Part shown: positions 37,801 through 49,800 of the stretch, piece after piece | Layout: each line of letters opens with the position of its first letter | Numbering within the stretch: position 1 is the first letter of the stretch | NCBI GenBank assembly: GCA_033239525.1 | Contig: BSYO01000004.1 | Location: 24,342,037 to 24,406,036, forward strand | From: Nepenthes gracilis | Lineage: Eukaryota; Streptophyta; Magnoliopsida; Caryophyllales; Nepenthaceae | Direction of reading: 5' to 3' | Length of the DNA stretch: 64,000 bases | The notes under the pieces: generated by a model | What the model saw: the letters and a program-made list of their open reading frames with translations, nothing else | What the model was told of the DNA's origin: nothing | The model's database searches: none | Made by a program: the position numbers and the translations under genes

Positions 37801-40800
37801 GATCTCATAAAGTTCTATCCGTTCACAATGACCAGATCCTTTAACAAAATGATATTACTGTTCACATGAAGAAAATGGAAAGCAAATGGAAAATATGTAT
37901 TCCCTTGTGATAAAAGCTATGACTGATGAGCATTGAAATTGAAAGATTCAGAAACGGGCTACCGGAGGAACCCAATGTGATTAGCTCATTGACGGTAAGG
38001 AATTCTAATTCTGCTGGAATACTGTGAATCAAGATGAATTACGAGAAATGCTCAAGTCTCCAAGTAAAGATAAGAACGAATGGGAAAATGAAACGGAAGG
38101 AAATCCACAATGGACATGTGATTAATGAAACCTCCCGTGTGGTGGGAGCAATGATGAAATCTCCCATGTGATGGGGGATATAATACGTAAGACTTCAAGA
38201 GAAGATAAGAACAAATGAGAAAACGAAACGGAAGGAAGTCCACAATGGATATGTGATTGATGAAACCTCCCGTGTGATGGGAGAGATGATGAAACCTCCC
38301 GTGTGATGGGAGATACGATATGTGAGATACGGTGGACTTTCCTTCAAAAGAATCATGGAAAAGAGAATGATGAAACTAGGACCATGGACTCTTGGACGGG
38401 TAGTATTCTCTGGTTTGACACGTCCATCTCGGTGGAAACCCGAAGAATACTTTGGCCGCGTATTCTGGTCGCTTGTGTGAGCGAGTGATGTCCGTGTCAC
38501 GCCTTAAGATACTATTGTGAAAGAACGAGGACTGCCCTGGTACCCCGGGGGAATGGGGCGATACGATATGGCACGATGTGCACGACGATATGGTACAATG
38601 AGATATACACGACCCCCCGGATGGGTCGTTAAAGATAATCCCTCACGGCCTTAGATCATGAGGTGTATCATGATCCTTTCCTCGTTCTCTCGCATCGTTT
38701 GCTAGTACGACCTACTAGCCCTGGTCCGCAAAGATGAAAGTAAAAATAGAAAGCATGATTCAAACAACAATTACAAGTTCCAAGACATGGTAAACAACAA
38801 ATCGGTATTTCTAAATATTCCTTCCCTTACATGTCTCGTTATACCTCAAATGTATGATGCCCCTTGACACTATCAGGTTCACAGTTTGACAGTGACGTAT
38901 GATTATACTTGCTGAGCGTCAGGCTCACTCTTGCTGTCTGATGTTTTTCCTTCCAGATGAAAGCATTTAGATAGATCAAGGAAATGCTTGCTTGACGGGA
39001 CCAGACAGACAAGTACAGAAAAATTTTGGACATCAAAGTGAATATGGACAGCCACTCGGGGTTAGGTATGGTTCGTGGTTGTTTTGTATGATTTTATTAT
39101 GCTTCCGCAGTTTATGGTATTATAGTATGCTTCCGCGCTTCGTTTTGAGGTTTCAAGGTTTAGATGGCATCTCTCTAGATCTAATACAGTGCGGTCAGAA
39201 TACTGTATTGAAGCCATAAATAATATGGCAAATTGTGAGATCCTGTGAAAAGTATGCTTGACCTATTTAACCAGATAGTATATCGGACCTTCGTCCAGTA
39301 ACCTTCTGGCATTAACGATGTTTTATTGACGAAGGGTTATTTAAGGAAAATAACCTGGTTCGTCACACTCGTGAAGGCCATTCGCTCTGTAATGCGTCTT
39401 AGTCACCCAAGCATACTCGTATACGTTGATCCTTAGGTATCAACATGCACCATACTCGGCAACCATGACATTAATAATGAGAATCACGATGTTACCCATA
39501 TTTTGTATAGCGTTCTATAAACTTGCTCGACTCAAAACTCACAACTTGTCTCTCACCCGAGAAAATCATCCCCTCAGGTATAAGATATAGAAACCCATCC
39601 CACATGCAACTAAGGGTCTAAACCTCCATTCTGAACATTATCCACACTACTAAGTCCTTTGACCCTCACTAGGATAGAGTCCACTTGACATTTGGTCTCA
39701 CGGAGAAACTCAGTCGTCCTCGTGGTATCCTGAGAGCCCATTCCCCATCATTGAATAGCTCAATTAGGTATGTGTAGAGCCTTAACGCACTACAACACTC
39801 CCAAGGGTGGTGGAAATGTTGAACCCATGTCCCCACAGAGGATATTAGGCATTTATGGGATTTTCGAGAGTATATGCTTGACTATCACAAATTTCACACT
39901 AGATGTATGATTTTTCTAGATCACAAAATTCAGTCTAAATTCACCATAATTTATAGAAAACTCAAGGATTTGGGAAAAGCTATTAGAAAATTATTCTATC
40001 TTGGTAAGATTTTAACACTAGACAAATATAGCACTGGTGACCAACAAAAAGTGATGTCTTATGACATATAACTAAAAATGCTAGAGGAAAGTCCTTCTAA
40101 GGCATCTTATTTGATAAATTCACATACTATGATAATTTAATCCCAAGAGAAATCACTTAGGCAAAATATCGTGTTGAAGCATTAAGAAACATGCTAAAAG
40201 TCTCAAATACATCATTACTTCCTCTAGATGTCAAAAAATATGGCCCTTTTCCTAATACAGTTCTCTCGAGTCAAAACAAAGCTTGAAAGAAGATGTTTAT
40301 ATGATGTGTTCTGATCCTTCTGAATGATGCAACTAATAAATCACTTGTAAAGAATAACTGATGTAAAAATAAGTTGTTATAAAATGGCAGCCTGAATAAA
40401 GGTATGCTAAGAATAATCAAAGTGTTCAGAATCTTGAGACAAAATAATCTAATCAAATGAGAACAAGGACTAAATGAAAGGGAGGTGTTACCATTGCGTA
40501 CATCCAACAAAATGTGATTCTTTTGACAATCTCCATTAGATGCATCGCTGCCACTATTAACTGATACCAGTCTTTTTCTCCATTCGGCTGGCTCTAGAGG
40601 TGTTGCACGCATCGAAGGGTCAAGCAAAGGGAGATCTAGATTACCTCCTTCAAACTATAGAGAAATAATGGTAACATCATGGAGGAATATAGCGCTCAGG
40701 AAGAAGAATGGCATAAGTTTGCGGGAAAGCGCAATAGGGGAAAGCAAAATATGCCATAAGGGAACTTCAATATTTGAACCTTGCCTGCACCAGCGAAGGC

Positions 40801-43800
40801 TTATACCGCAGTTTCAACCTTGGAAAGGCATGTCCACCGAAGGATGGAGAGATTTGAACTAAAACATCAGAAAATCTGCTGTCTTCTCTAATCCAGTTTA
40901 CATATGCAACAGCATCTTCTGATGGTCCACTATACTGCATTTACGTGAAGCATGTAAGAATCAAAACACAAGGGAGGGTGCAATGAGCAATCAATTCTCC
41001 AATACGTTCAACAATTATGGGCTGGCTTTGTCTCAGATTTGCCACACCATAATGATGGTGAGGATGAGTATATCCTCCAAGTGGTGACTCACAACTGCCC
41101 CACTGGCCCAACCATAAATTTTATATGACACAGTTCATTATAAACTGTCAAAATTGTAGACCTAATTAAATTTAGGACTGGACATAATCATGACTAAATG
41201 ACCATGCCCTAGCTCAAATCAAATTCTATTTTTCTTGTAAACACAACAAATTACAAGACTTAGATAATATAATACATATAAACATGTAATTCTTAAAAAC
41301 AAACTATGTTTTTATGTAAATATTATTTTTTTATCTTATTAACTTATTGTATTTTTAGGTAAATATTTATATGATGACAAATACTTCATGTTTTTACTTT
41401 CTTTTTAATTTTGTTAAAATCATTTAGAAATGGGAGATGACCATAGCGGCCCTGCCCATTTCTCTTGGACAGGCACTTTCACGGTTTTGGCCCAAGAGGA
41501 CGTGCACATTTTCATTTTTCCCATCCCAAGCATGAACTTTGATTTTGTTGTAAATAAATTATTAACGTTTTCAAGTAAATTTAAAACCTTAAAAAATTAT
41601 TTTAATATCTTTTTTTTTTCATGCATATATCAACTTCTTCGTTTTCATGCAAATTTTAAATTTTATCTTCTAAGGGTTTTTACCTGAAAACATTTTGATT
41701 TAAGAAACTTACAAAAATTGAAGATTCACCCAAAGGCAGGCTCTGCTCAGTTCTGATGGACAGCCAATGCAAAAGTTTTGGCCAAAGAAGATGGCCGTAG
41801 TTTTAATTTTGGCCTGCCTAGGAGGGGTTCTGATCACCTACCTCTAGGAGAGACTCAACTAGAAATGATGTTCACCCCACTGTATAGCATTCAGCATAAT
41901 TATCTCAGCAGCCTGGGAACTGGAATCCTATCATCAATTGGACTGTGTGAGATACTATTTAAGTTTCTTAATGCAAAGAGGAATATAATTTAGCATCAAT
42001 ATTGAGCAATATTTTGGGTAAATTTTATTGAGTAATTTAAGGACTACAAGTGTCCACACAAATGACCTACTTAATCTCCCCATGCAATTAAAAATCAAAT
42101 AAGATTTATCCTCTGAAATCTGACTGGCTCCACACGCACATATTCTTTAAGAACAGGAGCTTAAGAATCAAGTTTTTCTGTTTGTCAATTGACTTTATAT
42201 CACACACAAATTTTGTTCATTTCCCCTCTCATAATTTTTATTTGACTGGTAAAGCAAATAAGGTCACAAATCAACTAAACACTGGTAATATGAGCCCACT
42301 GGAATTTTTTCCCAGAATTTAAATATCTTAATTAGGCTAAACCATTTCAAGATCAGGTCCTTGAATTATCACTTCTTCAAACACCAAGCACAATCCAAAG
42401 ATCAGAAAGCCAGATAAAATCTCAACAAATAAAATCTCAACAGCTACCACATACAAACTAATAGCTGTAGAGGAAGGTCTATAACCTGTTTTGGCACAAG
42501 ACATCAGAGATCAAGCTTATGGTTTTCTTCAAACTACAAATTTTAGCAAACTGACAATAATTTTACAAAAAAATCCAAAGTAAGAGAAGACAGAAGGCAG
42601 TGACAGAAACATCCTACACTAAGAAATCTTACATCCTCGTGGACTTCATTCCTAAAAATTCAAAGAAACAATGGCAAACCCAAATGCATGAGACAAATTG
42701 AAATATACAAAAATCCTTGCACAAAACAAAGAAAAAGAAAGACAACATTAAGATGAGAGATGCATGCAGAAGATAGAGAGAGTGAAATTAATTTAAGCCC
42801 CCATACCTGTGCATTAATACCCTGTTTATTCAGATATATACGGCCCTGTATGTCAAGTCCCTGACAAGACATTATAATAGAGAGAATGAGAGCATGGAGC
42901 CAGAAGGTTCGACTACATTAAAATCCAATAAAACCACAAGTAATAACTACTTGTATTTCTCAAAAATCTGTGAAAGAATGAGCTCAGTGATGAACCCAAA
43001 AGCATTTCATAGCCATCCCAACCAATAAACAAGAAACTTTCAGTGAAACATTTGTGTTACTTGAGAAGGCATCTATCTCCACAACCAAAAGTGATTTAGC
43101 TACCAAAAATCTTAATGTTACCCCATTGGTTGAAAACAGAAATACTGATGCTACTCACATCAACTTGGTTTCAGAAGGATTCAGATTACCAACATGATGA
43201 AGAACAAGAGGAACAAAATGAATAAGGAAGGAGAGGATGAAGGAAGAGAAGAGATGCAGAACTGCAGTTGGAGCCTCCCTTCAACATAAGAATAAAAATA
43301 GGAGTGGAGTAGGAAGAAGAAGAATCAAGGCAGAGACAGAGAGCCTCTCTTTGTGATTCCGCTCATGATATGTCAATGAAAATCAAGGGCTCTTGTTCTA
43401 AATGCAAGCAACCCTTATTTTCATCAATCTTTTCTACAGTAAAATTTTTAAAGTCACACTTGGTAATTTCCACTCTTCTCAGTGTCCAGCCCAAGCCTTT
43501 TTCACCTACATAGCTACAGTTCTCATGAAAAGAACAAAGAGGCAAGGACAATAGGTCGAGCTATTTTTTTTTTTTTAGAAATGGTATTTTTTTCTGAAAA
43601 TATCAAATTCTTACTTGATCACAAGGATTTGGCTTATTAACATAGCATACAATGAGAAAATAAAAGAATACTTGTCCATTAAATGGAATAGGTGCAGTAT
43701 GAAACAGCAATCAAAACATACATGACAGCCTTCCTGACTAACTTATCATATCTCTAGTTAAACCTTAAAATTATGTACTTTTCTTCAGACAACAAATTTC

Positions 43801-46800
43801 ATGAGCAACGTATTTTTGCCAAAGGATATCCCACAAGCCTAGAGCTCAACAGTGCCATCCGTCCCCTAACAGCATCATTCTTATAGTAAAATTTGCAAGT
43901 GGTAAGACATTAAGACCAAATGGTTCATCAGATCATTCAAAGCTATAGTGTTTTGTAGCTCTGCAAGCATCATTTAGAGCAAAAATGAGTCTTAAAGCAT
44001 CATTCAAAGCTATTAAGATGGTTCACAAGCACTTGAAACATAGGCCAAAAAGTGCAATAGTGAGAAATAGTTATTTGATAAGCAAAAATGAGTCATAAAG
44101 TATCATTCAAAGCTATTAAGATGGTTCACAAGCACTTGAAACATAGGCCAAAAAGTGCAATAGTGAGAACTAGTTATTTTATAGAGGTTATAGAGAATAG
44201 GACACGGGACTAATATAGAAAAACGTGCTGTTTAATAGTTATTTGATAGAATGGATTTTGCTTTGAGAAAGATATTGCCTTGGATAGTTGGACTGCATGG
44301 AATCAATAAAGAGGATTTACATTGTCAATGTGGCTTGTTGTCTGCCATTTAGATCCCCTAAGAAAATTAGTGTCAATGGTCCTGATATTTTTGACTCTAG
44401 AGAAAGTAATCAATTTCAATTTCATTTTTGGTGACCAAAAGCATAAGTTTAGAGAAAGTGTACTAAATGCATGACTGCTGATACCTTGATGATCTAGGAA
44501 TAAAGTGGTCGATATGAGTATAGTACATCTTTCACAGGTTCTGATGGGTTTTACTAGTGTGTATACCTAGAGCTGTACAAGTCATTTTCCAACAAATCCT
44601 TCAAAATTTTATTGCAATTATTCTTCTCTTTAAAACGCTATTTTTCTTATTTTGTTCACACTGTTGACGTTGATAATGTTGATAATCCTCGTTTCGAAGT
44701 GAAAATATTTAAAAACTTCAATTACAGACCATTAAAATATGCCTAATATGTTGCTTTAAGGATTAGAAACCTAGAAGGTAATGGCATACTGATGTAAGGA
44801 CCTCTTAGTTGTGTGAAAAGGCCTGTCCTAATCTGAAATATGCATCTGCCTTGCATGGGCATGTTAACATGCACAATTCTCTGCAGCAAATTTCATATGT
44901 AAAAACGTTTTGTTATTAAATTTTCTGGGCCACTGTAAACCTGTAGCTCATTGCAGTACATATGCACCTTCAGCTATAGCAAGCACAAGTTGGATAGTTG
45001 TGTTAGTAAATTACGGCATTATTTCTTTACCAGAGTTTCATGCTTTCTCCTTGTAAGATTTTCACCCCATCTTTCCCCTCTCCACCCTACCCCAAGTGAT
45101 CCTTTGTCCCATGACTCTGGGGATTTGCTCTTTCCATAGTTATGTGTACCATCGATATCTAGTGCACTTCTAGTTGTGATAGATGTACTCTTTCTTCATT
45201 TGTTCGATTGTTAGACTGCTGCAGAATATGAACACATGAGAGAACTTTTCAAGGAGTTGGAAACAGTTTTTGCAGATGTGGTATGCCTTTTGTATTCTTA
45301 ATTAGCCTTAACAAGTTGACTTTTCTCCCCCTTCTGTTTTTATTAGCTTCCTAGGTACTATGGTGATCCATAGCTCACTAAGTGCAGGTATCTGATTTTG
45401 ACAGATACAGCTTTTGTGCAGTAAAGTATTGCAATCTTACAGGTTTTATTTTATGTTATTTTTTCAGTACAAGGGGATTGGAAGTGAATTCGCCCTCATT
45501 TAGATCTTACTTCCAATCTTCCATCCTCTTCCACCCCTTAGTTCTCTACCCACCCAACCCCTCGCCCAAATAACAAAAAACAAAAACCAACCCAAAAGCC
45601 AGACCAAAACTCCAAAACAGGCTCTAAGAAACTAGAAATAGAAAGCCATCGCTCAAATAAATGAACAAATCCGAGCACAAAAAATAAAATGAACAAACTG
45701 CAGAGATCTTTGTGAGGAGTCAACAATGTTGAGCATCAGCAGATTTTCTTTTAGCGGTGCCACCATGTTGGTACCAATAACCCAGAGGCTGGTGGTACTG
45801 TCAAGGACAGGTCTGGACTGCAGATTGAATCGGATTGCAGTGCACATAATCTCCAGGCCAGGATATTCTACCAAACTAAAAGAGAGTTTGGACAGGTCTG
45901 ATGGAGACTCTTTCAATGTCCAACAAAAAATTTCATGATTTTATTCGAGGAAATGAACAATTTTGGTAAATTTTGGAACACCCTGTCATTGGAAAAGAGC
46001 AAAATATGATTAGGATATGGAAATTTTCAAGGACATTCAGAGAAAAGGTTGGAGGAGTCAGGATACGAATTGTAGGTCTCTGGAGAAAAGTGGCAGCAAA
46101 GTCAAAGTTAAATAGCCCAAGTAGAATATTAATTATGGAAAGATTTGATCTTCATTTCATATCATTTGAATTTTCTTTTTCGGGGGGAGTCTCAGCTCTG
46201 AGCTTTTCACTAGCTTGTTTTGGAGAGTACTTGTAACTTCTTTCCACTAGCGGATACTCAATAAATGTTTTTAGGTCAGTCTTTCACCTTGGTTGCACAA
46301 AACCACATTAGTTTAATTGAGTGGATGTTTGAGATCTAACAAATAATGTTGAATCATAGAAGATGTAATCTCCTAGTTTACTTCCTTGAAACAACATAGT
46401 GGTTTCCTAGCCAACTGTATTTGACACTGTCTACTGCCTCCTTAAGGACTGAAATTATATCTCGAGTGGTAAATGGAAGTGGACTACAAAAAGAAAAAAT
46501 AAAGTGTATGGAGCTTAATGATTATAAAGGGGACTAAGTAAAATGCTTGATCACAAGCCTAGACGTTTTTCAGTCACCTGTGTTCACCTAGGATCCACAA
46601 AAACCACACTAGTGTCATTGAAATGGAAGTTTGAGATCCCCCAGCTGATTTACTTGAAAAGAACACGATGAGTGGTCTCTTAGCCTACTCTAGTTCACCT
46701 AGGATCCGCAAAAACCACACTAGTGTCATTGAAATGGAAGTTTGAGATCCCCCAGCTGATTTACTTGAAAAGAACACGATGAGTGGTCTCTTAGCCTTCT

Positions 46801-49800
46801 CTAGTTCACACAGTCTACTGCCAACTTGGAATAATTTTTATGCTATGAGTTCGAAATGGAAGTGGAAGGCAAAAAGTGTGCAACTTAATTATTGATTATG
46901 TAAGAAAGTAAAATTCTCAGCTACAAGACAATGTTTTTAAGTCACTCCTTCCCTTAGGTTCCATGAAAACCACATTAATTTCATTACAATGAATGTTTGA
47001 AATCAAAGAAAACAATGAAGTACACAAGATGCTATCCCCTAGTGAGGACTATTGTTTCTCTAAAAAGAAATAAATGTTTTATGCTAAATCAGTTCTATGT
47101 TGTGGTCTTAAGTCAAGAAGACAACACATCGGGACACCAGGTGAATTGTTGTGGCATGGATCTTGGAACAAGTACTAGGTGATATGCTTGTGACTCGATG
47201 GATTTGGCATTGATGTGATAGTGACATGGGTGACAATGTTGTGGGTTGTCGACATGGATGTCAGAGTGGAGCAAGGGCACAGTCTGCTCCCATAATGATG
47301 TGGGTGAATGAGTTCTTCCGAGTCAATTACATGTTTCTCTGAGCACAGAAAATGCTGAATCAAGTTCTAGGTGGAAACATGGAAATGCAACAAAGTTTCG
47401 TCCAAGCACTTACCGGTTTATTAAGACATACCACTGTGAATGCTGCAGTGTTTCATTGTATACACTTGGAAAATCCATAAATTCCTACTATACTTTATAG
47501 GACAAAGTTAACGTTCATCTCTCCACCATCCTAAGGTTGTTGTAGTGCGTCGAGAAGCTACATATCACTTAAGTGAGATACCTTGTGATGGAGGCAGTTT
47601 CTTGTTAGTCATGAGGACAACCTAGAGTATCCACAAGGCTAAGTGCTAAGTGGACACTATTTAGAAAAGGCTAAAGGGTTTGATAATGTGGGTGGATAGT
47701 GTTTGGGTTTAGATTTAGAACCTTAGTTGCATTGGACGGTATGCCATACTTGAGAGGATGAGTTTCCTAGGCAAGAAATGCACTAGCAGCCTTGAGTTGA
47801 ATCAACTTTCGCGATGCTGTAGGCACAAAACACAATGATATCGTGCTACTTGTCAAGATATGAGGGAAGGTTGGTGAACGTTTTCATACTTAGGTGAACA
47901 AGATGTGTTATAAAGTAGGTTGCCTTCACAAGTATCGGGACCACTATTGGACATAAGGCTTGACTGCCCAAGTATTATGGACAGTGTGTCATAAATATGA
48001 GTGCTGTACACAAATGAGTTTTCAATGATGGACTGACGTCGGAATGCTCCATGTGGCGAGATACTAGATATTGACCCTATGTGTACAAGTGCCAAGTGAG
48101 GCATAAGAACCTATTAACGGGCTAGTGCCAGCTTGATAGTGAGACAGATGCTAGATTAAAACCGGTATGCTGCTATTGTGTGACTCAGAGGTGTGGGACC
48201 CTAGAAGTTAGGTGAAGGACATGGGACATGCTTAGAGCAGTTGATTGAGGAAGTCTTGGCGTTGCACTCATGATTTCTGTTACATAAAAAGACCAGGACA
48301 TTTCAAACCTTTTTTACTGTACAACAGCTTGGGAGCTTCGGTCAACTTTCTTCTCTCTCTAGGGAATCAGTTGGATTTGGTATGGAAATGGTTTATCAGA
48401 ACCAAGACAGGTTACAAACTATATTTGGTATATCGGAGGATAAGTTTTATATCTTGTTCCATATTAAAATGCTTATACATTGAGATAGAAAATCACTTTC
48501 ATCATTTTAAAAAAAGGAAGACATTTTCCATCCTATAAAGGAAAATGCTTCCTTTTTAAAATACTTCCCTCTCAACCAGAAAAGGAAAATGATTGAAGTA
48601 GATGAAAATGTTTTCCTAGCAAACTTTTTCTGCCAAACCAAACGGAGCCTAAGTGGATGACCGGTGTGGAGATGCATCCCTTTAGCTTTATTCCAAAGGA
48701 AAAGAATGGAAGACTACTATAGCGTTTAGCAGGCATTCATCGATTCTGCTTTGTTATGGGTAAAGCTTTTGCACTTCAGGATTTCAGGTTAGTCTTTTTC
48801 CTTTTTGTTTTGCAGGATTTTTTTGGAAGTCTTCACGTACATTGTGTGCAGCTTGATTGTTTCTTGTTTCTTCCTTCTAGCCTTGGATATGAACATGAAA
48901 CCTTCATCTACAAACCATCAAACACCTCTCTTCAAATACACCCATTTTCATCGCCATTTCCACATCTAAGAGAAGATGTTCATACACAACCATGAATGAA
49001 AATATTAGTATAGGATACAGCTATATCGATATTGGATATATTAGACAATACATGTCAACATGTAATATATTGATGCATTTGTGAATATTAGTTGAAAGGT
49101 AAATACCAGCCAAATATGAAATATATCGTCCAACACGGCTATATATCACGATTTTGAGCAATATTGGGAAATATGATATTGAGGGACCCAATATTTCCTT
49201 CCACATGCACAACAGTTAGGTTATCTCATTATGACTTCTAAGTCACCATTCCAGTCTCATAAATCACCTCTTTATAATACAAGAGTAAGATGTGGACATT
49301 ATAAGACCATATCGTCCGCTTTTACCCAATATTTCCATATCCTTACGTTACTCTCATTCCTTGCATTCTCATGTATTAAATGGGCCATAAAAGTTTCATC
49401 GGCAAACAAACCCAAGTTTGGCATTGCCCTAGAAAAGCAATAATCTATTTTTGTTTTTAGTTCAAAACTACTTTTCAATTGAACAGCAAGTACTTTTTTT
49501 TTCAAAATAGCGTCAAACATAAGCTAATAACTTAGTTATGTTCCAATCATCCGAAAGAATTCTATAGACATACATGAATGCAATATATTGACTTCGGCGT
49601 TCAATCAACCGGCTTCGATAATAATAACAATAAAGAAACTGATTGCGAACCCCTAGCAGCAAAAGCCGACGAGGCTGAAAGATAGAACGGAAACCGAGAA
49701 AGTTAAAGAAAGATGGGAACCTGATCTTGCAAGAAGGAGAGATGCCTGGAGACTTCAAATTCAGGGTCTCTGACAAACACAAAATGATAAAAGTTTACAA

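Larger units (their letters stand above)
37024..39367 (+). mobile_element. Solo LTR of a Ty3/gypsy element (2344 bp)
   Basis: It starts TGTGAGGTTCCC and ends GGTTCGTCACA (TGTGA/TCACA termini, as in the element at 2483) between perfect CTCGT duplications, with no internal coding region. It is therefore a solo LTR left by recombination between two LTRs. Landmarks: seven CTCGAG hexamers (37214-37444), a palindromic TATA box CCTATATATAGG (37455-37466), a GA-rich leader, 135-bp tandem units (38069-38312), and a splice-acceptor-like pyrimidine tract ending CAG near 38956. The short open frames here are LTR sequence. Confidence 0.92.
31117..40491 (-). other. STR8 intron 4 (9375 bp), transposon-rich
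   Basis: GT-AG intron (donor ATG|GTAACA, acceptor AATCAG). The part 31117-34180 shows no identifiable element apart from short direct repeats near 32605-32720. From about 34190 to 40260 it is mostly repeats: a ~96-bp duplication, an LTR-like block, an unclassified repeat, the solo LTR and a retroelement gag-like remnant. Confidence 0.8.
42861..49720 (-). other. STR8 intron 1 (6860 bp)
   Basis: GT-AG intron with two tandem duplications (43978-44183 and 46582-46803 within a larger array), an exon-like + strand segment at 45215-45280, and a dispersed ATATCG-type repeat near 49000. 47100-48240 has the look of retroelement leader or LTR DNA but no motif that allows a call. 48485-48655 has inverted GGAAAA/TTTTCC blocks ending CCAAACGGAGCC, typical of MITE ends. 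Confidence 0.7.

Noticed and set aside
45973..46236. 87-codon + strand frame
   Set aside because: No known domain; inside STR8 intron 1 next to tandem repeats.
46582..46803. CRISPR-like array
   Set aside because: Direct tandem copies without spacers, in plant intron DNA.
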